64,000 nt of DNA from Gammaproteobacteria bacterium (GCA_011390365.1 JAABSM010000006.1:17025-81024), one strand, 5' to 3'. Counted from the stretch's first letter, positions 7,896 to 16,979 are shown. Program-made: numbers and translations. Notes: generated from the sequence alone by a model not told the origin.

Positions 7896-9122
7896 ATGAC
7901 TGACAACAATCCCGACAAAGGTTACGTGGCCATCCTCGGCTGGAGCCTCAACGCCATCGACGCCATCGACCGTTTCGACCGACGCTACATCATCGTCGCC
8001 CCGGAGTGGGCCGAAGAGTACGCCCGCGAAAACGACATCCCGTTCATCTCCTGGAACTTCGAGCGTATCAACGACCGCTCCTTCGAGATCGCCCAGCGCC
8101 TCAAGGACGAAGGGGTGGACGTCGCCGTACCCCTGTTCGAGGAGACGGTGGAGTGGGCCGGGGCGATCAACTCGGTGCTGCTCGACAATCCGCGGCTGAT
8201 GGGCCAGGCGCTGCTGTTTCGCGACAAGGCGCTGATGAAGCGCCGCGCCCAGCTCGGCGGCATTCGCGTGGGCATCTTCGAGGAGGCCCACGACAAGTCC
8301 GACGTGATCCACTTTCTGCGCCGGGTCAACCAGGCCCTGCTCAAGCTCGACGGCGATCCCAACGACCCGATCCACCTCAAGGCCTTCGACAAGGCGGGCT
8401 GCCTCGGCCACCGCGTGGTGCGCACCGCGGACGACGTGGATAACATCCCCGACGAGGAGTTTCCGGCGCTGATGGAGAGCCATCTGGACGGCTGGGAGTT
8501 CGCCGTGGAGGCCTTCATCAAGGATCGCAAGATCCAGTTCCTGAATATCTCCGAGTACGTCACCCTCGGCTACTCGGTGTTCGTCCCCGCCACCCCGGAC
8601 CTTGAAAAGTGGCGACCCCGGGTCACCGAAGAGATCGAAAAGCTGATCGAGACCTTCGACATCGACTTCGGCTTCATCCACCCGGAATACTTCGTTACCA
8701 ATGACGGCAAGATGTACTTCGGCGAGGTGGCCTATCGCCCGCCCGGCTTCCAGGCCTTCGAGCTGATCGAGCGCGCCTACGGCTTCAACGCCTACCAGGC
8801 GATGGTGATGATGTTCGACCCCAAGACCACCCAGCAGGAGATGGACGCCTTCTTTCCCAAACCGGTGGCGGATGCCAAGGGCCATGCCGGCTGTTTCGGG
8901 GTCTACCCCAAGCGCCGCGTGATCAGCGAACTGGCGATCCCCGACGAGACCGAGAACCACCCCTACTTCGAGTTTCACGAACTGCCCTCGCCGATGGAAA
9001 ACAAGGTCCCCAAGCGCACCGCCTTCGGCACCCACTGGGGGTTGCTGCACTTCTTCGGCGACGATCCCTACCAGTTGCGCGACCTGCTGAAGAAGCAGGA
9101 AGAGCTGGATTTCTACGTATAG
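7896..9122 (+). CDS. ATP-grasp domain enzyme
   Basis: A 408-residue cytoplasmic protein of the ATP-grasp superfamily, whose members join a carboxylate (activated as acyl-phosphate) to an amine or thiol. The first 110 residues form a pre-ATP-grasp alpha/beta domain (GYVAILGWSLNAIDAID). The ATP-grasp region follows, with LLFRDKALMKRRAQLGG, SHLDGWEFAVEAFIKD, and the metal/phosphate-binding segment FGFIHPEYFVTNDG then YFGEVAYRPPG. The substrate is unknown. AGGAG ends 6 nt before ATG 7896, which decides the start. The 14-bp gap to the large papain-like protein gene implies cotranscription and a shared pathway. Confidence 0.88.
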   Translation: MTDNNPDKGYVAILGWSLNAIDAIDRFDRRYIIVAPEWAEEYARENDIPFISWNFERINDRSFEIAQRLKDEGVDVAVPLFEETVEWAGAINSVLLDNPRLMGQALLFRDKALMKRRAQLGGIRVGIFEEAHDKSDVIHFLRRVNQALLKLDGDPNDPIHLKAFDKAGCLGHRVVRTADDVDNIPDEEFPALMESHLDGWEFAVEAFIKDRKIQFLNISEYVTLGYSVFVPATPDLEKWRPRVTEEIEKLIETFDIDFGFIHPEYFVTNDGKMYFGEVAYRPPGFQAFELIERAYGFNAYQAMVMMFDPKTTQQEMDAFFPKPVADAKGHAGCFGVYPKRRVISELAIPDETENHPYFEFHELPSPMENKVPKRTAFGTHWGLLHFFGDDPYQLRDLLKKQEELDFYV

Positions 9123-9136
9123 CTTAGGGTTCGCTC

Positions 9137-11125
9137 ATGCATGCCGTAACCGCTCCCGGGGATATCGATCCCCTCGAAGAGAAGCTGACCCACGCCCTGC
9201 ACGCCCTGGAACAGGCGCGCCCCTTCGCCAAGATGCGCCATCAGGGCGCGCTGCTGGATCTATCGGCACGCCTGCTGCAAAGAGAGGGGGGCCTGGAGCG
9301 TTTGCATGCCCTGGCCACGCGCATGGATCGCGCCGGCCTCTTCGCGGGTACCGACTGGGACACCCCCGCGGCGCTGCTGCCGGGGCTGGTGCGCCACACC
9401 CTGGAACAGGGGGCGAAACAGACGGTGGTGCTGGAGATCCTCAGCCAATTGCGCATGCTTGCCCTCGCCAAGGGCGAGGCCGAACACCCCAACCTCACCG
9501 CGCAACAGGCGCGCCACTTTCTGACCCAGGTGCTGGCCCTCAACCTGGCGCGGATCTTCGCCGCCGCCAGCGAGGCGGAGCGGGTGCGGCTGGGCGGCAT
9601 GGCCCCGGTGGTCGACCATCTGTTCCACTTCCTGCTCGATGAGATCGGTTACCAGCAGATCCTCGGCAATCTGATCGAGGAGGTCTGGCGCATCCTCGCC
9701 CAGCGGCCGATCCAGCTCGATCACGTCAAATCGATGATCACCCAGATCTCGATTGTCATGAGTCAGGGCGGCGTCGACCTGGGGGAGAACCGGCTGGGCG
9801 CGGACCGCCTGGTCAGCGCCCTGTTCGGCCCCACCCAGGGCTGTCTCGACGATCCCGGGCTGGCGGCCTACCGGCAACGCCTGGATGCCATGGATCGGAC
9901 CTCGCTGCAACAGGAGGCCTATGGTTTCGCCCGCGCCATGCACGACACCGGCCTGGTCTCCGACTATCATGCGGTGCTGGTACGCTGGTTGCTGGGTAAC
10001 GAGCAAGGCGAACTGCTGCCCGATGCCCTGGGCCTGAGCAGCACCGGCGTCGATGTCCTGCGCAGCTACCAGCAACTGGTGCATCACCTGATCGAGGAGG
10101 CGATCCATCCGCGCACCGCCCAGACCCTGTATGGCCTGGCGATGATGCTGGAACGCTGCATCCTCTACGCGCCCCCCATCGCCCCGGCGCTGTGGCGACA
10201 ACTCGCCCTGCGCGTATCCGCCAACACCGGGACGCTGCTGGGCAACACCCTGGGGCGGGATCTCGCCCCGGAACAACAGCTGCTGGCCGGCGTCATCTCG
10301 CTGCTGGGCCTGCCGCTGGGGGTGGGCCAGGGCAACAACCCCACCTGCCAGGCCGCGCGCGCCCTCTCGATGTGGTCCTACAACGACCCGGACTACCTGC
10401 TCCACATCATCGCCCATGCAGCCCGCTTCGACGGCCTGGTGATGCACTTCGAGGGCGCACCGCTGCACTCGGCGCGGCTGCTCGCCGCCCACCCCAGTCC
10501 GAGCGTGCTGGATACGGACCCCGTCTCGATCCTGCTGGTCCCCCACCTGGACGCGATCTACAACGAAATGGGACGCCTCTGCGCCCATCGCGGCGAAGAC
10601 CCCCACCGCTGGATCAACCCGGAGTTCCACGGCTGGTGGGTCGGCCGCGCCTTCGTCATCGCCGTCGACGTCGCCAGCGGCAAGCTGATCAACTTCGACG
10701 CCTTCCTGCGCCAGTTCTACGCCAGCTACCACCCCTACTACAACGGCAACCAACCCCTCATCCACCCCCAACCCGCCGGCATCGCCGTCACCGACAGCCG
10801 CGCCCAGTTCGTCGGCTGGCACGCCATCACCATCATCCGCGTCGCCCTCGATCAGGAGAATGTCATGCGGGTATACTTCTTCAACCCCAACAACGACAGC
10901 GGCCAGGATTGGGGCAACGGCGTCGTCGTCTCCACCCAGGGCCAAGGCGAACGCTACGGCGAATCCTCCCTCCCCTTCGAGCAACTCGCCTCAAGACTCT
11001 ACATTTTCCACGACGACCCAACGGAAGAGCTGGATGAATTCGACGTGCCCGGCGAGGAGATTCAGCGTGCGCGGGAGCTGGCCGTTAACAGCTGGGCGGT
11101 GAATCGGTTGTCGCCGAAAAGCTGA
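9137..11125 (+). CDS. Large uncharacterised protein with papain-like Cys-His-Asn signature
   Basis: A 662-residue protein of no family I can name. The N-terminal ~390 residues are helical and leucine/glutamine-rich without clear motifs. The C-terminal ~270 residues carry an arrangement typical of papain-fold cysteine peptidases or transferases: Cys404 in QGNNPTCQAARALS at the start of a helix, His562 in FVGWHAITIIRV on a strand, and Asn583 in VYFFNPNNDSG about 20 residues later. This is the same C-H-N order and similar spacing as papain (25/159/175). It has no signal peptide. It lies 14 bp after the ATP-grasp gene, suggesting a ligase/peptidase or ligase/amidotransferase pair. The catalytic assignment is inference from motif order. 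Confidence 0.7.
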   Translation: MHAVTAPGDIDPLEEKLTHALHALEQARPFAKMRHQGALLDLSARLLQREGGLERLHALATRMDRAGLFAGTDWDTPAALLPGLVRHTLEQGAKQTVVLEILSQLRMLALAKGEAEHPNLTAQQARHFLTQVLALNLARIFAAASEAERVRLGGMAPVVDHLFHFLLDEIGYQQILGNLIEEVWRILAQRPIQLDHVKSMITQISIVMSQGGVDLGENRLGADRLVSALFGPTQGCLDDPGLAAYRQRLDAMDRTSLQQEAYGFARAMHDTGLVSDYHAVLVRWLLGNEQGELLPDALGLSSTGVDVLRSYQQLVHHLIEEAIHPRTAQTLYGLAMMLERCILYAPPIAPALWRQLALRVSANTGTLLGNTLGRDLAPEQQLLAGVISLLGLPLGVGQGNNPTCQAARALSMWSYNDPDYLLHIIAHAARFDGLVMHFEGAPLHSARLLAAHPSPSVLDTDPVSILLVPHLDAIYNEMGRLCAHRGEDPHRWINPEFHGWWVGRAFVIAVDVASGKLINFDAFLRQFYASYHPYYNGNQPLIHPQPAGIAVTDSRAQFVGWHAITIIRVALDQENVMRVYFFNPNNDSGQDWGNGVVVSTQGQGERYGESSLPFEQLASRLYIFHDDPTEELDEFDVPGEEIQRARELAVNSWAVNRLSPKS

Positions 11126-11137
11126 TGCATCGAAACG

Positions 11138-11225
11138 GAGAGTGCACATGCGGCGGAGCGCGCGGCTTGACGCGCCCTTGCCGACTATGGCGCGTCAAAG
11201 CCGCGCGCTCCTCACGCAGCACTCC
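11138..11225. terminator. Long GC-rich hairpin after the papain-like gene
   Basis: Arms 11156-11176 and 11189-11210 pair over 21 bp with one bulged A (GAGCGCGCGG ... CCGCGCGCTC). Outer AGTGC/GCACT arms extend the fold. It lies directly downstream of the 9137-11125 gene. No U-run follows, so it may be a repeat element that also stops or stabilises the transcript. Confidence 0.5.
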
Positions 11226-11257
11226 GAAAGAGTTAGACGAGACACACCCACACCCGA

Positions 11258-11559
11258 CTACCTGATGTTTGTCTTCCTTCCAATCCAGTATACGGGCTCA
11301 CGATAGCTGTTAGCGACAGCCAGTATCCACAATTTGTCTGCTTGAACGACATACGGGACGTGATATGGGAATATCTTCAGATTGACTCGTCTGTAGCCCC
11401 CTTCCCGAACCCTCGGAACGAAGTGGTTTCTTTTACCCAGCCAACATGCTCTTCGAAATCAGCCAGAAAACGCAGTCCCAATCCATCCTGCCCTCCTTCG
11501 TAATACTCAATGGCATCCTGTAGTTCTTTCTGTGCTTGTTCGAGAATGACGGCTTTCAT
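11258..11559 (-). pseudogene. ParE/RelE-type toxin, frameshifted
   Basis: The 5' half reads as a RelE/ParE-family toxin (AVILEQAQKELQDAIEYY...GLRFLADFEEHV). The frame breaks at a five-G run on the coding strand (plus-strand C-run 11397-11401) and stops early. In another frame the rest of the family sequence continues without interruption (YRRVNLKIFPYHVPYVV, then DKLWILAVANSYREP) to a stop at 11258-11260. An unbroken gene would encode about 100 residues, the normal ParE length. This is either a real inactivation or a homopolymer sequencing error. It overlaps the antitoxin gene by 4 bp. Confidence 0.85.
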
Positions 11560-11792
11560 TGCGTAAACCGGGAACGAAACTCGTTTACAGCTTCATCGTA
11601 ATCAATTCCCTTCGCATTCCCCTCCTCAATCGCTTTAACCCGGTCTGTTATCTCCCGCTCCCAAGCGGATTCCACATCGCCGACATCGGAGCGAGAACGA
11701 TCCAGAAAAAGCAGAAACCGTGCGATCTCCAGACGCTCATTTTTGGATAGCCGAATCAGTTCTGATGTCAATTCTTCAATATTTCTACTCAC
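11556..11792 (-). CDS. Antitoxin, addiction-module component family
   Basis: A 78-residue protein matching the small 'putative addiction module component' antitoxins paired with ParE/RelE toxins. The N-terminal helix (IEELTSELIRLSKNERLEIARFLL) is followed by an acidic linker (SAWEREITDRVKAIEEG) and the toxin-binding tail (KGIDYDEAVNEFRSRF). Its stop overlaps the toxin start in an ATGA arrangement, the standard coupled antitoxin-toxin order. The antitoxin is intact although the toxin frame is broken, a common decay state because loss of toxin is harmless. Confidence 0.88.
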   Translation of the reverse strand: MSRNIEELTSELIRLSKNERLEIARFLLFLDRSRSDVGDVESAWEREITDRVKAIEEGNAKGIDYDEAVNEFRSRFTQ

Positions 11793-11889
11793 TTTGATCC
11801 CCTTCTATATAACCGCGTCTCGGAGAATTGGAAAAAATAGCGACAACATAACAAATGTATATATCCAGCAATGGCCCGTCAAGCCGCGC

Positions 11890-11924
11890 CCCTTCACCCT
11901 TCACCCTTCACCCTTCACCCTTCA
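11890..11924. repeat. Five tandem CCCTTCA heptamers
   Basis: Five exact copies of a 7-bp unit end at the TGA stop codon of the DUF3095 gene (TCA on the plus strand at 11922-11924). The array extends only into the 3' untranslated side, so copy-number change would not alter the protein. Confidence 0.9.
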
Positions 11925-13103
11925 CCCCTCCGCCATCTGCCCCTTCATCTCCTTGGCCGCCAACGCATACCCGCCATTGGCGGCATCGAGAAAGTGAACG
12001 TGATCGTTGACATAGTCCGAGACCACGCAGGTGATCAACGCGGTGGGGGCGGCGTGGATACCGTATACGATACGCCCCTCCCTGCGCCACCCTTCCAGCG
12101 CCTCGCGCAGTCGACCCCGTTGCTCGGGGGCGCCGGCGATGACCATGCGCAGCACCTCGTCGAGCTTGCGATAGTCGCTGTTGGCGATGAGGCGGGCCTT
12201 GTAGCCGCCCCAGTCGGTCCGATCGGTGCGCACACCGCGTTTCATCATGTAATCGCCCAGGGAGACCAGCACGCGGGTCTTGAGCATCCACCAGATGCGT
12301 TGCGGCATGTTGCCGAAGGCGGTGCGGATCATCGCCTCGGCGGCGACGCCGCGCATGGACTTGGCCAGCCTCAATCCCTCTTCCCGTAACGGGTGGTACT
12401 CCGCCTCGTCGCCATAGATCTCGCCGATTTTGGCGAGGATTTCGTCATGGAGTCGGTCCCGCGCCGCTTCGTCCGGTTCGGTCACCTGTACCAGCAGGGC
12501 GATGGTTTCGCCGTGGGGGCTGGGGATCTCGTTCCAGCGGCACTCGAAGCCTTCGAAACAGTTTTCCTGCGCGCCTTCCTTTTCATCGATCAGCCAGGGA
12601 TTGTCTGGGGCGGGCTCCTTCACCAGCTTCTCCGCCTGGCTGAGACCGCCGCCAAGGAACATCGCCTGCCCGAACCAGGGATGGGGCTGGTACTTGGCCA
12701 CCAGCACCCGAAAGCCGGCCCGCTCCACTTGCGAGACCGGCACTAGACCGGCCCGCAGCTCCAGACCGAACTCCGCCCGCGACAAGGCCCGCGCCGCACG
12801 CATCGCCTCCTTGGCCTGCTCCAGGGCGCTCGGCGGTAGGCAGGCAGTAGCGCCGTCGCCGCCGAAGACATAGGGGATCTCCAGCGGACGCACCTTGTTG
12901 AGCAGGGCGACGATGGAGGCGACGCCGATGGCGTTGACCTGGCGATACTTGCCGTCCTGAATCGCCGCCGTCGACCCCTTCACGTCACTGATCGCCACCC
13001 ACCAGTCGCTGGGCAAGGGGCGATAGCGGTCCTGATGGGCGACATCGGCGAAGGATGGCAAGCCTGGCAGGTCGTGGTAGAAGTTGTCGCTTTGGTTGTT
13101 CAT
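11922..13103 (-). CDS. DUF3095 protein, nucleotide-cyclase-like fold
   Basis: A 393-residue cytoplasmic protein of the DUF3095 family. Near residue 35 is VAISDVKGSTAAI, a D-x-x-GST motif as found in class III cyclase catalytic cores. It is followed by VFGGDGATACLPP, a GGD-type turn at the position of the second metal-binding strand. These suggest a palm-domain nucleotidyl cyclase fold, as proposed for the family; no product has been established to my knowledge. The C-terminal half contains a helical segment and a second region (GRIVYGIHAAPTALITCVV). It sits between the toxin-antitoxin remnant and the transglutaminase gene, in the same direction as both. Confidence 0.85.
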   Translation of the reverse strand: MNNQSDNFYHDLPGLPSFADVAHQDRYRPLPSDWWVAISDVKGSTAAIQDGKYRQVNAIGVASIVALLNKVRPLEIPYVFGGDGATACLPPSALEQAKEAMRAARALSRAEFGLELRAGLVPVSQVERAGFRVLVAKYQPHPWFGQAMFLGGGLSQAEKLVKEPAPDNPWLIDEKEGAQENCFEGFECRWNEIPSPHGETIALLVQVTEPDEAARDRLHDEILAKIGEIYGDEAEYHPLREEGLRLAKSMRGVAAEAMIRTAFGNMPQRIWWMLKTRVLVSLGDYMMKRGVRTDRTDWGGYKARLIANSDYRKLDEVLRMVIAGAPEQRGRLREALEGWRREGRIVYGIHAAPTALITCVVSDYVNDHVHFLDAANGGYALAAKEMKGQMAEG

Positions 13104-13137
13104 TCATTTGAACCGCAGATTACGCCGATTCCGCTGG

Positions 13138-13237
13138 TTCCCAAGCTCCAGCTTGGGAATCCATGTCTTGGCAGCTCTAGCTGCCAATGCAAGCTGGAGC
13201 TTGCAAGACGTGCGTTCCCAAGGGGACCTTGGGAACG
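13138..13237. repeat. Four consecutive perfect hairpins
   Basis: The 293-bp gap before the DUF3095 gene holds four back-to-back palindromes: 13138-13159 (TTCCCAAGCT stem), 13168-13187 (TTGGCAGCT stem), 13188-13205 (TGCAAGCT stem) and 13213-13237 (CGTTCCCAAGG stem). The first and last share TTCCCAAG. The remainder (13238-13396) has a CTCTGTG-rich stretch of the dispersed family also seen at 27951-28036. No gene is seen. Confidence 0.8.
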
Positions 13238-13396
13238 AGCAAAAGCCCTATCAACGACCGGTTATCGCGGATGCAATCCGCTCCCACAGGAGAGGCTTTT
13301 TGTCTTTTCCACCGGTTCCCAGGGACGACCTTCGGAACAAGCTACGCGTACCCCTCTGTGCGCTCTGTGTTCTCTGTGGTGAAATTGTTCCCAAAT

Positions 13397-16300
13397 TCAA
13401 CCACTCCGCCGCAGATCCAGGGTATAGGGATACTCGGGATTGCGCTCCGCCGGTCCGGGTTCGCCGATCTCCGCCTTGCCGGTCGCTTCCGTATAGCCAA
13501 AGCTCCAGAAGCGGGAGATGCGCCGGGCTTCGGCCTCGTAGGCGTTGACCGGGGCGGTGTCGTAGCTGAGGCCGCCGGGGTGGGCTACGTGGTAGGTGCA
13601 GCCGGCGATGGCGCGTTGGTTCCATTGGTCGACCAGCTCCAGGCGCAGCGGGGCGTGACTGGGGATGGTGGGGTGGAGGGCGGAGGGGGGTTGCCAGGCG
13701 CGAAAACGGATGCCGGCGACGTATTCGCCGTGGGTGCCGGTGGGTTTGAGGGGGACGCGGCGACCGTTGCAGGTGAGCAGGTGGCGGGAGTCGGTGAGGC
13801 CGGTGAGCTTGACTTGCAGGCGTTCCACCGAGGAGTCGACGTAGCGGGCGGTGCCCATGCCGCTGACCTCTTCGCCCAGCACATGCCAGGGCTCGATGGC
13901 CTGACGCAGTTCGAGGGTGATGTCGCGGCTCTCCAGGGTGCCGTAGTGGGGGAAGCGGAATTCGTGGAAGGGGGCGAGCCAGTCCTGGGCGAAGGGGATG
14001 CCGTGATCCGTCAGTTCGTCGACGACGTCCTCCAGGTCCCGTCGCACGTAGTGGGGCAACAACCAGCGGTCGTGGAGCTCGGTGCCCCAGCGCACCAGCG
14101 GCTTCTTGTAGGGCTGGTCCCAGAAGCGGGTGATGAGGGCGCGCAGCAGCAGGTTCTGCACCAGTGACATGCGGGCGTGGGGCGGCATCTCGAAGGCGCG
14201 TAGTTCGAGGATGCCGAGGCGACCGCTGGCGGAGTCGGGGGAGTAGAGCTTGTCGATACAGAACTCGGCGCGGTGGGTGTTGCCGGTGATGTCCACCAGC
14301 AGGTTGCGCAGTAGCCGGTCCACCAGCCAGGGGTTGGGGGTCTCGCCGTCGGGCATCAGCCGGAAGGCGGTCTCCAGTTCATACAGGATCTCGTCGCGCC
14401 CCTCGTCGACGCGCGGGGCCTGGCTGGTGGGGCCGATGAACAGGCCGGAGAAGAGGTAGGAGAGCCCGGGGTGGTGCTGCCAGTAGGTGACCAGGCTGCG
14501 CAGCAGGTCGGGGCGACGCAGGATGGGGCTGTCGGCGGGGGTGGGGCCGCCGATGGTGATGTGGTTGCCGCCGCCGGTGCCGGTGTGGCGACCGTCGATG
14601 AGGAACTTCTCGGTGCCCAGCCGCGCCAGACGGGCCTCTTGGTAGAGGGCCTGGGTGTTGTTGACCAGCTCCTGCCAGGAGTGGGCGGGGTGGATGTTGA
14701 CCTCGATCACGCCCGGATCAGGGGTCACCAGCAGCCGGTTGAGGCGCGGATCATGGGGGGGCTCGTAGCCCTCCAGCAGCACCGGGGTTTGCAGCTCGGC
14801 GGCCACCGCCTCCACCGCGGCGACCAGATCCAGGTAGTGCTCCAGGTGGGTGAGGGGCGGCAGAAAGACCCGCAGCCGGCCCTCCCGCGCCTCCAGGCAG
14901 AGGGCGGTACGCACCACCGCGCCCATCTCCCCTCGCTGGTCGGCCCCCTCTTCGTCCGCGAAGCGCTGATCGCGGATCTTCTGGGGCCGCGGGGCGGTGT
15001 CGGCGACGAAGTGGTCAAAGTGACGCGCCACCTCACCCACCGAGTCGCCCAGTTGCGGCCGGGGTTCGAACAGGTCGGGGGGCTGGGGCTGGCGCTTTTC
15101 GCTATCCTTTTCCCAGTGCAGGGCATCCAGCGGCAGGCGGTAGCCCATCGGCGAATCCCCCGGCAGCAGGTAGAGTCGCTCGCGCCGCAAGCGCCAGGGG
15201 CCGGTGACCCAGCCGTCGTCGCGGTAGCCCCATACCAGCGGCAGGACGTAACCGACGATCTTCTCCAGGCCCTGTTCGAAGACCCGGCGCAGACGCTCCC
15301 GCTCCAGTTTATCGGTAAGCTTGCTGTCGAGGGGGTCGACGTTGTCCGGCAGCATCCCTTCTCGCCACAGGTAGTAGAAGACATCCTCGTAGCCGGCGCG
15401 CAATGTGTCGTCCTGAACCGCCAGGCGACGGGCCAGGGCGCGACCGAAGGCGAGCGCCTGCGCGGCGTCGGCGCCATAGTCCCGCGCCTCATCGGCGACC
15501 CAGCGGTCGTCGCGCCACACCGGCTTGCCGTCGCGCCGCCAGAAGCAGCCGTAGGCCCAGCGCGGCAGTTGTTCGCCGGGATACCACTTGCCCTGGCCAT
15601 AGTGACGCACCGCACCGGGGGCGAAGCGGTTCTTGACCCGCGCCAGCAGATCGAAGGCCCGTTCCTGTTTGTGCCTGCCCAGCGCCTGGGTGTTCCATTG
15701 CGGATCATCCATGTCGTCGATGGAGACGAAGGTGGGTTCGCCGCCCATGGTGAGGCGCACGTCCCGCTCCTTGAGTTTGCCGTCGAGTTCCCGCCCCAGT
15801 TGCTGGATTGCGGCCCACTGGTCGTCGGAATAGGGCTTGGTAACCCGCGGGTCTTCGTGAATGCGCCGGACCTGGTTGGCGAAATCGAACGCCACCTCGA
15901 CCCTTTCACCCACATAGCCGCCGGTGACCGGCGCGGCGCTGACCGGATCGGGGGTGCCGGCCAGGGGAATGTGGCCTTCGCCGGCGAACAGCCCGGAGGT
16001 GGGGTCGAGGCCGATCCAGCCCGCGCCGGGTACGTAGACCTCGGCCCAGGCATGGAGGTCGGTGAAGTCCTCCTCCGGGCCGCTAGGGCCGTCGAGGGCC
16101 TTCTCATCCGCGGTCAACTGCACCAGATAGCCGGAGACGAAGCGTGCCGCCAGTCCCAGGTGGCGGAGGATCTGCACCAGCAACCAGGCGGTGTCGCGGC
16201 AGGATCCGGAGCGTTTCTCCAGGGTTTCGTCGCAGCCCTGAATGCCGGGTTCCATGCGGATGGTGTAGCGTATCTTGCGCCACAGTTCCTGATTGAGGTG

Positions 16301-16738
16301 AACCAGGAAGTCGACGATCTTCTGCTCGCCGCGATCGATGGTGGTGAGCAGTGCCATCAGGCGATCGCCAAATTCGGTGACTTCCAGGTAGGGACTCAGC
16401 TCCTTGCGAAGTTGCTTGTCGTAGGCGAAGGGGAAGTTGTCGGCATAGGCCTCGACGAAGAAATCGAAGGGGTTGATCACCGTGGTCTCGGCGATCACCG
16501 TCACCTTCACCGACATCTCCCGGGTCGGCTCCAGAAACACCACCCGTGCCAGCCAATTGCCGAAGGGGTCCTGCTGCCAGTTGATGAAGTGCTTGGCCGG
16601 CTGGATGTCCAGGGCGTAGTGGAGGATCGGCGTACGCGAATGCACCGCCGGGCGCAGGCGGAAGATATGGGGGGTAAGCTCCACCGATCGGGGATAGCGG
16701 TAGGAGGTATGATGATCGATGGCGACGCGGATGGTCAT
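13397..16738 (-). CDS. Transglutaminase-like / DUF2126 fusion protein
   Basis: A 1113-residue two-part protein. Residues 1-~290 are a bacterial transglutaminase N-terminal domain plus transglutaminase core. The catalytic triad is visible as Cys180 (RSGSCRDTAWLL), His229 (DLHAWAEVYVPG) and Asp245 (WIGLDPTSGLF). Residues ~300-1113 match the DUF2126/COG4196 region commonly fused to this core, with GEPTFVSIDDMDDPQWN and GGGNHITIGGPTP. This architecture is a known companion of Anbu peptidase, circularly permuted ATP-grasp and alpha-E proteins, all found just upstream. It is probably cytoplasmic, as no signal peptide is seen. The likely reaction is amide hydrolysis or transfer, substrate unknown. 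Confidence 0.92.
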   Translation of the reverse strand: MTIRVAIDHHTSYRYPRSVELTPHIFRLRPAVHSRTPILHYALDIQPAKHFINWQQDPFGNWLARVVFLEPTREMSVKVTVIAETTVINPFDFFVEAYADNFPFAYDKQLRKELSPYLEVTEFGDRLMALLTTIDRGEQKIVDFLVHLNQELWRKIRYTIRMEPGIQGCDETLEKRSGSCRDTAWLLVQILRHLGLAARFVSGYLVQLTADEKALDGPSGPEEDFTDLHAWAEVYVPGAGWIGLDPTSGLFAGEGHIPLAGTPDPVSAAPVTGGYVGERVEVAFDFANQVRRIHEDPRVTKPYSDDQWAAIQQLGRELDGKLKERDVRLTMGGEPTFVSIDDMDDPQWNTQALGRHKQERAFDLLARVKNRFAPGAVRHYGQGKWYPGEQLPRWAYGCFWRRDGKPVWRDDRWVADEARDYGADAAQALAFGRALARRLAVQDDTLRAGYEDVFYYLWREGMLPDNVDPLDSKLTDKLERERLRRVFEQGLEKIVGYVLPLVWGYRDDGWVTGPWRLRRERLYLLPGDSPMGYRLPLDALHWEKDSEKRQPQPPDLFEPRPQLGDSVGEVARHFDHFVADTAPRPQKIRDQRFADEEGADQRGEMGAVVRTALCLEAREGRLRVFLPPLTHLEHYLDLVAAVEAVAAELQTPVLLEGYEPPHDPRLNRLLVTPDPGVIEVNIHPAHSWQELVNNTQALYQEARLARLGTEKFLIDGRHTGTGGGNHITIGGPTPADSPILRRPDLLRSLVTYWQHHPGLSYLFSGLFIGPTSQAPRVDEGRDEILYELETAFRLMPDGETPNPWLVDRLLRNLLVDITGNTHRAEFCIDKLYSPDSASGRLGILELRAFEMPPHARMSLVQNLLLRALITRFWDQPYKKPLVRWGTELHDRWLLPHYVRRDLEDVVDELTDHGIPFAQDWLAPFHEFRFPHYGTLESRDITLELRQAIEPWHVLGEEVSGMGTARYVDSSVERLQVKLTGLTDSRHLLTCNGRRVPLKPTGTHGEYVAGIRFRAWQPPSALHPTIPSHAPLRLELVDQWNQRAIAGCTYHVAHPGGLSYDTAPVNAYEAEARRISRFWSFGYTEATGKAEIGEPGPAERNPEYPYTLDLRRSG

Positions 16739-16783
16739 GGTTCCTTATTTCTCCGGAACGGGGGGCTATCAGAGTGAGGAAAT

Positions 16784-16979
16784 GGACAGGATTAACAGGA
16801 TTTCTCAGGATTTACATGATTTATAACGGCGAACCTCGTCAGGTACGTTAAACATGGCGACTCAACTCAGGCGATTGACTGCGGCATAGATAACCTCGGG
16901 CCGGCTAAAGCCTCGACCTCCGACTACGTTTTCACAACAAAAAATCCTGTCAATCCTGAGAAATCCTGTCTATGAATTT
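16784..16979. repeat. Inverted pair of dispersed AGGATT repeats
   Basis: The gap between the transglutaminase and Anbu genes holds two inverted copies (about 16784-16822 and 16941-16979) of a repeat built from ACAGGATT units. Between them is the segment CCGGCTAAAGCCTC-ACCTCC at 16901-16921. Both motifs recur in the 27921-28416 gap, so they belong to genome-wide intergenic repeat families. Confidence 0.75.

Noticed and set aside
9260-10984. 574-codon antisense open frame opposite the papain-like gene
   Set aside because: Composition (runs of Ala/Gly/Gln/Asp) is that of a high-GC shadow frame; the forward frame has motifs and operon spacing.
14471-16777. 768-codon plus-strand open frame opposite the transglutaminase gene
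   Set aside because: Shadow of a GC-rich gene; the minus-strand product has the catalytic triad and family motifs.
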